64,000 bases of DNA, taken from the NCBI GenBank assembly GCA_036186865.1, contig AP025056.1:26709959-26773958 (forward strand). Reading direction: 5' to 3'. Source of the stretch: Eustoma russellianum (lineage: Eukaryota > Streptophyta > Magnoliopsida > Gentianales > Gentianaceae). How positions within the stretch are numbered: the first letter of the stretch is position 1; each line of letters begins with the position of its first letter. The position numbers and the translations under genes are program-made. The notes beneath the pieces were generated by a model that saw only the letters and a program-made list of their open reading frames with translations, was not told the origin of the DNA and did no database searches. Shown one piece after another: positions 55,704 through 64,000 of this stretch.

Positions 55704-58422
55704 TGTTGAGAAATATGTTTGGATAATTTTCAAAGTCATGATTTTAAGTGGTGAATACTTAGAAATGTCACATATGGTGTTATAAGTGATTAAAGGATGA
55801 AAAGTGAAGAAAAATGACGTGGATTTCTCAGGCAGAGACACATGGATCGATCGATGTACATCATCCCCTAACATGGATCGATCGATGTTGGACTGAGAAG
55901 AACCAAAAACTTACTGTGAGACGTCGATCTCTCACGTAGATCGATCGACGTACGTCAGCCCCTCACATGGATCGATCGACGTACGTCAGCCCTTCACATG
56001 GATCGATCCACGTCTCACAGAATGTTTAGGGTTTTTAGAAATATTTTTCTAAAATATATTAAAGTGGTTTTTTTCATTTGTATATGATTTATACATGCTC
56101 ATTATGTGAATCTTATGTGATTTTGATGATTTCAAATGTATTGTGACTAACGTGCCTTGGAAGTTTCTACAACTTACCAAAAAAGGGCAAAATTGGTATT
56201 TTGAGTTTTATAGGAACATCACATGGTGAAAATATTTCAAGGATGTATTCTCATTATATTTATCATGAAAAAGGTGGCATCATGAGTATTTATGACCATC
56301 CGGGTCATTTCTGGAGTTTTCATATACCAGGGGTATTTTGGTAATTTCACCCCGAGGGTATTTTTGGTATTTTCACTCAAGGAATCTCTTGAGCATATTA
56401 TTATCTTCATTCTAGAGCTGATTTATTATTAACTTGAAGATAATATGGTGATTCTTTATTTTATTCTCTCACATGATGATATTACTGACTATAGCTGGAT
56501 ATGTGACGATTTGAGATGTCACATTCTATTTTTTCTTGAAGACCATATTATATATGTATTAAGAGCACATTTATCATCATTATTCAGAGATATTAAAGGT
56601 GTCAAAGGTGTGGAAATGTTCATGACATATAAGAAGAAATATTGGGAATTTCGGTGTTACATGTTGACATAATCTTGTCAACTATTATCTATTGATTTCT
56701 TCTTCAAAAATCTGAGTTGCTACACATATATGTATGCTCAAAAACATGCATATACAGTTGGATATGAGGTGCTATTCATTTTATGAGTTGGTGACAAGTG
56801 GACAAATAAAAAAGGAGCTAGTTGGCAAAAATGCCAACTTGGAAATATTCAAATGTAGCCAAATGGCTACTTGGTTGTCTTGGCTATTTTCAGCAGATTT
56901 TTTGAGTCAAAATGAAGCTCTCACATGTCCTATTGTTGTGCTTGGAGTTGAGGATATTTTGGTGGTATTATCCTTTCTTATTTTATTAAGGAAAATCAAA
57001 ATATATTTTTGCAAAAATGAAAGGTAGCCAACGGCTACTACGGGATATTTGGAGCTGAATTTTTATTTTGAAGTTGTCAATGCCCACATGCCTATTCTTG
57101 TGCCAAGAAGTTGAGGTATTATCTTCTCCATATTATCTACATTTTGCAAAAGATAAATGAGACAAGCCAAGGTGGAAAATCGTACCACAAGGTGATATTC
57201 AAGGTAGACCAATTATGTTGTCTCATTTTGCCAAGTGTACAAAGGCCAACAAATAATGAGAAGACATTTGGATTTGATGATGAAGATGGTGACACATTGG
57301 AAGTCTTATCTCCAAGGCTCAAATCACACTATAAATAGAGGCATTGGTGAAGAAGATGAAACACACTTGAAGCTTACAAGCATTTGTTGAATTGTCTAGC
57401 TATCATCATCTTCTTGTTGTTGTTCTTGTTCCATTCTCTGTAGCAAAGGTGTTCTTGTTGTTTTTGTTGTGCTACAAGCCTCTTGAGCTTCATTTGTAAT
57501 ATTGATTAGCCATTCTTATAAGGCTATATCAATAGGTTGTAGAGGAGTTGCAACTAAGTGTTGCTTAGAAGGTGATTATCCAAGTCTTGAGTAAGGTTGG
57601 TGTATAACCCAAGGATCAAGCTTGGTTCTTGTTGTAAGGTGATTCATTTGATAGTAAAATCCAAGAAAAGGTGTTCCTTGGGACTGGAGTAGGTCACATT
57701 GACCAAACCAGGATAAATCCTCGGTGTTCTTGTCTTGTTTCTTCATTTCTGTTTTCTGCCCGTTTCTACTGCAGTTTTCATACAACTTCTCACAATTTGA
57801 AAAAATAGCTAAACACTTTCAAAATTTGTGATTTTTGGTGGAGTTATACTTCAGACTGTTAGCTTTCATTTGCAACAAGAATCACTTGATTTGAGCAAGA
57901 AAAAGTTAGTCTTTCAGTCTTTGCAAGATAACTGCTCCAATCTGGCTGCAATCTGACCAGTTTTGAGAAAACTTAAATTATGTATTTATCAAGAATTGTT
58001 TAAGGTCAGGGCCTTTTGGAAACATCAACTACGCATCTTAAGGAATGTTTTGATATAAAGATCAACTTTTTTGGTTGAGTATTCAAAGAGCAACACTATT
58101 TTCAAAATCAGCAACATTCTGTCCAATTCTGTCCAGATTGACCACCTGAATTGTTTTATTTGTTAAAAGGATCAAACGATCTTATTTTTGTCTGATTTTT
58201 GGACAGAGTCTTGTTAACTCATTTAAGTTCAATTATGGAAAGCTTCATAATTTTTGGAGTTGTGTACAATTATTTTTGAATTTTTCAAAAACGAGTTCTG
58301 AATCTGTGGTGGTCTCAGATTCTGTTTTCAAAGGGGATTTTTACAAAGGGTTGTAGTGTAATTTCCGCTAACCACTATTCATCCCCCTCTAGTGGTGTTT
58401 ATTGTAGGTGCACGGTCCAACA
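55704..58422 (+). repeat. Solo LTR of the SIRE family, TCAAG duplication
   Basis: Starts TGTTGAGAAATATG and ends GTGCACGGTCCAACA. TCAAG lies at 55699-55703 and 58423-58427. The array 55818-56020 is a GATCGATCGACGTACGTC variant richer in CpG than in the other copies. The TATA box is at 57330-57337. It lies inside the 3' end of LINE 2 ORF2. Confidence 0.94.
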
Positions 58423-58765
58423 TCAAGGACACCTTTCAGTGTATTTGCTACGCGGTGGACTCATGGAGGAACTACAAGCTATTTATATTCAACTGGGAGT
58501 TATCACTTAACTTGGGAACGCCTATGAAGGTTTTTTCCACGGCTATCCGCCATGCCGAATAAAGTCGTGCTAGAGCTCCTTCCTGATAACAACCCAGTTC
58601 CCTTGCTGGAAATTGGAGTGATATTTTACTTGTTGATGTTATTTTCTTGTTAGTGGGATACTTCTTTATTTAGACTTGTCATGCTGTATAGTTTTCACTT
58701 TATTTTAATTGGATCTTGGACATCTTTGTCACAGTTTGGCAGTTTTTGTATAGATTAAAATAGTC
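58423..58765 (+). other. LINE 2 3' end, continued after solo LTR
   Basis: Short remainder of ORF2 (about 58430-58560) and a 3' untranslated part with AATAAAGTC and TTTTAATTGG words. No clear poly(A) or target duplication was found. Confidence 0.55.
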
Positions 58766-58769
58766 TGTG

Positions 58770-59683
58770 TGGAATGTCGTAAGCCACCTATTGATGTCCG
58801 TATCTACATTAGCTGCTTACCCGTTGACATCACCCTTGTACAATATTCCAATAGCCAAGATTACGGGCGTCTGGTAAAGCTGGATGAAACAACTGTTGTC
58901 TTAACATCCTTCAATACCCTTTGTCCTTTCACATCTTTCATACAAATCTAATTCGGTCATACATAGTTTCTTTCTCAGATATTTTTTTATGGTTCTTTCC
59001 TTATACGTTAGCCAATTGAAAAACAAGACTTTTGTGGAACTTCCATTTTCCAAAGCATAGTCCAATTCAAATTAGGTGTTTCATAACCCTTGTCCAAATC
59101 AGGGTCATAATCAGCTATGATGCCACAATAAATACACTCATATAAGCCAAAATACTAAACAAACCATAAAGATATAAGCACTTGGAATCTTTCCACAACT
59201 TATTGCAGGCTTGAACTACTAACATATGTCGTTTACAACCTCCACAAGGCAAATTCATAACAAGGTATCATTAAGCACTTACAACTCAAGTAACTTCAGA
59301 CTGAATAAGATATCCAATATGTTCATAACTACTCATATCTTGCTTAACTCTTCATCATTCATCTTGCCCACTCACATGCTCCTCTGAAAAAGTGATACAT
59401 ATATTAAGGTTAGGATGAGCTTTGCACTAACTCAGTAAGGATATTACACATATATAAAACCATATAACATTCTTACCAACACATACATCCCATGGTCACA
59501 TCACCACTCAACCCTTAAAAATAACATGACCTAACACATAACATAACATAATATGACACAATATACTTTACATTTAACGTTACATAGCATGTGGTAGCCA
59601 TGAGTTAGTGTTGTTACACATGGCTTCATCCACTTTTACGTAACCTAACCGACCTTTTACTACACATAACTATCATTATCTAT
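58770..59683. other. Unassigned, possibly minus-strand LTR element edge
   Basis: CAGCTATGATGCCACA at about 59112-59127 reads TGTGGCATCATAGCTG on the minus strand, a weak match to the methionine-tRNA primer site. TGAGCTTTGCACTAACTCAG with GTAAGGATATTACAC downstream (59420-59455) is reminiscent of plant gypsy LTRs in reverse. The ACATAACATAACATAA tract lies near 59540. I cannot define boundaries. Confidence 0.3.
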
Positions 59684-60378
59684 TGTTAGGTCCCAACGGG
59701 ATAATAATTTAGAAGGAAGTGAATACTTTTTTTTACCAGTTTCTACAATTCTTCTTATTGCTGACGAATCTTAAATGTAATAGCACTAAATGTAAAAAAA
59801 GAGAAGATGGAGATTGCAGAAGATTTATATTGGTCCGGATCTCTTGATTCTACTCCACCACTATTTTGTTTCCAAAGTATATTTTCAACAACTTTCTTAT
59901 TACCTTCAGCAAGGAACAAGAACTACAACAACAACTACTACACTAGTAACTGTATCAGCTTGTTCTACAACTTGAACTACAAAGCAAGAGTTCACTAACT
60001 TCTTTGCTTGTCCAACAGCTACTTCTTCAACAACCTTTTCACCATCAACTATTCTATCGGCAAGAGTTTGAAGTTTTTATACTTGATTATTCAACAACAC
60101 CAACTCAACATTCTTCAATTACAAACAAAGACTCATATATACCACGACATATCCTACACCAAGCAAGAGCTCAAACCCTTTCTACTTGCTTATTTAACAA
60201 ACTCAACCACTCTTTTTCAATTACAGATCAAAGATCAAATCTCAATATTCTCTACAACTACACCAAGGGTTCAAGTAGAAACTTTTTCTCAACAAACTCT
60301 ATCTAAGAGCTCATTAAAATATATTGTTTTGAGTTAAATATTGATGATACTTCTCAAAGCAATCAAAAGAGATGTAGA

Positions 60379-60423
<45 letters not shown>

Positions 60424-61450
60424 CATAACTTGTGAAAATTACAAGCTCACAAAAGAATGTAAAGAGGAACTACAACAGATATACAATTTTGCATTAGCTG
60501 TGCTTATAAATCAAGAGAAAGATGAAGTAAAGAGAGTTTTTCTTGATTGTTGCGCTATCTTCAATGTTTAGCGCATTTTCTCTCAAATAGAATCTTCACT
60601 TTGCAGCCTTTAGAACCCCTCTTACTTCTTCAATTTCAATCACTTTCTCTTTCTTCTCAAAATAGATTTATTTCTTGATTTGGTGAATATTTTGTCATCT
60701 AAAACACTTGAGAATGATGTTAATACTCATCAAATAGGAATAGAAATATTCGCAATAAATGAGCATTTAATATAGGAAAAATGGGAGAGATATACAACTT
60801 CATGCAATTTTCAAATTCGTGGCATAATAGCTACATTTTTGGACAACGAACTCAAACATCAAATTTCAATCACTCATACCAAACTTCTCTCTACCTCTAG
60901 AACTCTCCGGTCACCATACCGAACTCAATAAGGAATGTTGGGGTAACTAATATAACGAACTCAAAACATAATCTAGAGGTCAGCCAACATTTTCACAATG
61001 ACAACTGACCAAGATTTTTCATAATTAGTATAACCGAGCATTCCATCTCACATTCTGTGAGTTTGGTCTCCCTTCGACACCAAACTCAAATCTGAGTTCA
61101 GTAATGAGTTCGATCAACTTAAAAGAAATCTTTGGACATATAAACGGAATGCTCGGTCCAGACATTTTTTAGTTTCGTCTCCCTGAAATCTGTATTTGCA
61201 AATTTTTGAAATATTTTTTGCATTGTAAATATGTATAAATCATCAAAATATACTTTCATCCCAACTCCTATGGTTTGCTTAACTCCTAGTCAACTGGCCT
61301 GGGGCATCGGATAGCACGACTTTTTGTAGTTTTTTTGGTTACTAAAATTCAATCTCATTTAATCTCAATTCGTTCCTAGCGACTCTAGACTTCCAGAAAT
61401 CACATTATTAACACATAAAATACCGTATACAAATCATCTAAATCAAAATT
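59684..61450 (-). repeat. LTR-like sequence of a third family, right end undefined
   Basis: Begins TGTTAGGTCCCAACGGG after TCTAT. At 59826-59862 it has TTATATTGGTCCGGATC and GATTCTACTCCACC, the same block as the SIRE (TTATCCTGGTTCGGTC, ACCTACTCCAGTCC) and family-2 LTRs at the equivalent distance from the end. It continues as AT-rich sequence with no coding frame. I found no matching right end or target duplication. Confidence 0.45.
60383..60420. repeat. (AT)n microsatellite
   Basis: An uninterrupted AT run of about 19 units inside the third-family LTR-like block. Confidence 0.95.
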
Positions 61451-61659
61451 GACATTCGTTTCTGTTATGATCCGATATTTTGGAAAAGGAAATAAAATAA
61501 AATAAAAAGAAATAAATAAAAGGAAAGGAAATACAAGTTAAATATAGATAATAGTTATCAAATAAGATATGATTAGAATATGAAAAGGTGCGATAGAATT
61601 AAACTCCTTTAGATTAACTTAAGTATATTTTCTATGTCTATTAGGAATTAATACCTATG

Positions 61660-61662
<3 letters not shown>

Positions 61663-61698
<36 letters not shown>
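61663..61698. repeat. (AC)n microsatellite
   Basis: About 18 AC units at the left edge of the next LTR-like block. Confidence 0.95.
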
Positions 61699-61699
<1 letters not shown>

Positions 61700-61701
<2 letters not shown>

Positions 61702-63350
61702 ACCAAAAATCTAAACCTTACCTCTCCACATAAGAAAAATCGGCCTTTCCCCTACACCCATCTCACTATTCGGCCGACCCATCTTAGAGGAGAAAGGGAG
61801 ATTTTTCACCCTAGAAAACCCTAGTCAATTCATTCGATATAGTATATACGTGTAAAGGTAGGTACCCTATCTGTATTCATTATGAATTTACGAATCACAC
61901 AATTATATTTTCTATAAACGTGAGGATCATGCATGCGTATGATTATTTTCATAGATGGATTGTATATGTGTATATGTGTATGGTGGAGTATGTATGTATA
62001 TCTATATATATGGATGCAAGTTGTGTATTTTATCGAATATTGGCCAAAAATTATATATGTTTTTCTATTGTATAGGCTTCGGCCAAAACCTATTTTGGTG
62101 TAGATAATTGTATGATTTTCATATGTATATGAGTTATAATCTATGAAATATGTATGATTATGTGTATGATGAATTTTGAGAATCGGTATGGACTTAGAAT
62201 GAATTTGATGGTGAAACAAGTTAGATTTTTGTATGATTTGAGGGTGTAATAAGATTGGAAATTGTATAGGCTGAATTTTGGTGGAAGACGACAGCGCCAG
62301 TGGCAGCGCGTGGGCCACATGCGGCGGCATAATGGCGGCGCATGGGCAGCACGTGAGGTGTGTGTTTTCATGCAGTGTGTTAGGCATGAATTGTACATAC
62401 GGTTTATGGTGTTTGATGTGTGAAAATACGGGCGGTGTGTATTTTGGAGGGAGGTCAAGGGGTAGGAAGTGGGGTGAGTCGAATTAGGGTTTGGGAGAAG
62501 GGGAGGAGGTTGGCCGAGGGAGTGGGCGGCTGAGATGGGTTCTGAGGGGAGGGCAGTGAAGGGACTAAGGGTGATGGACTGTGGGCAATGATTAGTTGGG
62601 TAGTGGGTTGGGAGAAAAGTGGGTTGAGGGGAAAAAGAGGGAAGAAAAGAAAAGAAAAAAAGAAAGGGGATAGGACCCGCGGCCTGAGAGGGAGACTGCA
62701 TGCAAGTAGGGCCGCAGGCCGAGCACGGGCATGGGGCGCAGGCCAGAGGAAGAAAAGAGAAGAAAAATAGGGAAGAAGGAAATGTAGGCTGTAGGTTTTG
62801 GACTAAGTTAAGCAATGAATTCATAAGTTAAGAAATGAATTTGTAAGCTAAGAAATAGATTTTTAGGTTGAGAAATGTAAGTGTATGTATGTACGTGTAT
62901 ATACACATTTATAGGTATGTGCATGTATATGTATCCGTATAGATGCATGGGAGTTAGGAGTTATTTGATATTTTAAAATATTTGATGATTGGATATTTGA
63001 AAATATTTGATATTTGGAAATATTTGATTTTTGGATATTTGGAATTATTTTGGAAAATTTTGGTATATTCGAAAATTGGATACTTTGGAAATCATTTTGA
63101 AAATTGTGCATTGCCTTTTGCAAAATTCACCCTCACAAGAGAAATATATTGTTAAGCTGGATTAATCTCAAACAAACAGGGCATCCGGACATATTGGCTA
63201 TTTTGATAGAACGCTTAGACATATTAACTGTCAATTAGGACGCCCAGGCATATTGAATATCTGGGGTAGGGCGTCTGCATATTGCTGTTGGGGTTATCAG
63301 TTCGTAGGTCGTATGTTGTAAGTCACTTATAAGGAACGTCATATATCCAT
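61700..63350 (+). repeat. LTR-like sequence related to the LARD family, plus sense
   Basis: A leader-like part (CGGCCGACCC, ACCCTAGAAAACCCTAG) is followed by GTGTAAAGGTAGGTACC. The LARD-like LTR read on the minus strand has GCGTCAAAGGTAGGTTATCC at its equivalent place (about 20931). Both then have a GC-rich block with CAGCGCGTGGGCC-like words and GCAGGCC words. A 227-codon minus frame (62824-62141) is Pro/Ser-rich low-complexity antisense and not a gene. Boundaries are not defined. Confidence 0.4.
62945..63090. repeat. Degenerate TATTTGGA-type tandem repeat
   Basis: TTGATATTT, TTGGATATTT and TTGGAAATATTT words recur every 9-20 bp without a fixed period. Confidence 0.6.
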
Positions 63351-63507
63351 TGCATTGAACTTGGTTTTGGAAATTTGGAAATTTAGATTTGGTACCGATT
63401 TGTAATTAGATTTGGATGTGGAACTTTGAAATTTCGTATCTTGAAATTAAAAGACTTTGATTTTGAAAACATGGTGCTATTTCCATGGATGTGAGCGTGA
63501 TTCTTCA

Positions 63508-64000
63508 AATTGTACCTTGTGCATCTGCAATAAGGTAAAATACCCTTAGAATGTGTCTTCAATCTTGCCAGAATTGATTTTCCCACAACATTTTGTTTAA
63601 GATGTTAATATAGAATCTAACTTTGATCGCAGAACAAAAACACAAGAATAAACTAGCTGAATTCTCAAAGAGAAATCGAGACAAATTTCTGAATTTTTAT
63701 TGATACAACTCGAATGAAAAACGTTCATAATGACTTCTTTCTATTGACGCAGACCAAAAAGCTAAGCTGAAAAGGAAAACAAAAATCTAAACCAACTAAG
63801 ACCCTAACCCTTCAGCAACTTTGACACACGGTTTTGATCCTTTTAATATCCGGATCTAATCTTTAGATCTTCATGAAAATCAAATATGAAAAAGAGTTTT
63901 TCTTAAGATCTTTAATCATGTCAATCTAAATATGTAAACAGACAAATGGTCAAACTGTGATTCAAAATCATTTTCCTTATCGTCGGATGTAAGGAGACTC
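63508..64000 (-). repeat. Possible LTR end running off the window
   Basis: TGTACCTTGTGCATCTGCAA at 63508 resembles the SIRE LTR terminal TGTTGGACCGTGCACCTGCA. The rest shows no further match that I can trace, and the element, if real, continues beyond base 64000. No gene is seen in this stretch. Confidence 0.3.

Larger units (their letters stand above)
47380..58765 (+). mobile_element. LINE 2 (plant L1 type), near full length but degenerate, split by two solo LTRs
   Basis: ORF1 with a DUF4283-like domain and zinc knuckle, an endonuclease, RT and zf-RVT follow in the canonical order over about 5 kb. A CT-rich leader (CTCCTTCCGC, TTTCTCCGTCGTC) before 47504 resumes at 50559 across a solo LTR. 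The end of ORF2 is cut at 55703 by another and resumes at 58423. The left edge (about 47380) and right edge (about 58765, after the last GATTAAAATAGTCTG) are estimates. Many stops make it a dead copy. Confidence 0.85.

Noticed and set aside
60004..60337. Two overlapping frames of about 100 codons as a gene pair
   Set aside because: Both are Thr/Ser/Asn-rich readings of CAACAA-rich LTR-like sequence; no motif or start context.
62141..62824. 227-codon minus-strand frame as a Pro/Ser-rich protein
   Set aside because: Low-complexity antisense of a G-rich LTR-like block. The overlapping 185-codon frame is similar in nature. No start, domain or conservation argues for coding.

Overview
The window looks like a block of plant (eudicot) intergenic heterochromatin. 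It is AT-rich, has no intact host gene I can recognise, and is packed with retrotransposons that have inserted into one another. The Ty1/copia elements are of the SIRE/Maximus type, the LINEs are plant L1-type, and there is a plant SINE 3' tail. All three fit an angiosperm; I cannot name the species.

Layout. 1-3.9 kb: an unassigned left end, an LTR-like segment carrying a palindromic minisatellite, microsatellites, a SINE fragment and a hAT-like non-autonomous element. 3.9-28.4 kb: one nested stack. A TRIM-like mini-LTR element (LTRs near 3903-4132 and from 18462) holds a full-length but broken SIRE-type copia element on the minus strand (4219-18421, target duplication GTTTT). That element's 3' LTR was hit by a 3-kb solo LTR (5220-8262, AGAAC). 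The second TRIM LTR holds a probable solo LTR (18619-28384, CTTAA), itself split by a non-coding LTR element with near-identical 2.37-kb LTRs (18923-27282, ATGAA). 28.4-43.8 kb: a broken LINE with an RNase H domain, interrupted by a second SIRE-type element on the plus strand (32441-41671, TGTGT). That element has lost most of gag and the start of its 3' LTR, and carries a SINE in its RT region. 43.8-46.4 kb: a SIRE-family solo LTR (GATTT). 47.4-58.8 kb: a second degenerate LINE (ORF1 with zinc knuckle, endonuclease, RT, zf-RVT), split by two solo LTRs (47505-50558, CTTTC; 55704-58422, TCAAG). 58.8-64 kb: further LTR-like sequence of less certain type.

How the parts relate. Nothing here forms a host pathway. 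The coding remnants are gag, protease, integrase, reverse transcriptase and RNase H of copia elements, and ORF1/endonuclease/RT/RNase H of LINEs. All are interrupted by frameshifts or stops, so none should be autonomous now. The two SIRE elements provide six LTR copies in the window: two LTRs from each element and two solos. All have a strong TATAAATA box and a striking ATCGATCGAT-rich array near the start of the LTR. Four exact 5-bp target duplications around isolated LTRs indicate frequent LTR-LTR recombination.

I found no convincing new biochemical system. The observations most worth a second look are the ATCGATCGAT arrays in U3, the conserved CATGCTGAAA palindromes in the second solo-LTR family, the palindromic minisatellite near 1.5 kb, the TRIM-like element with an internal region of about 120 bp, and the young non-coding LTR element.
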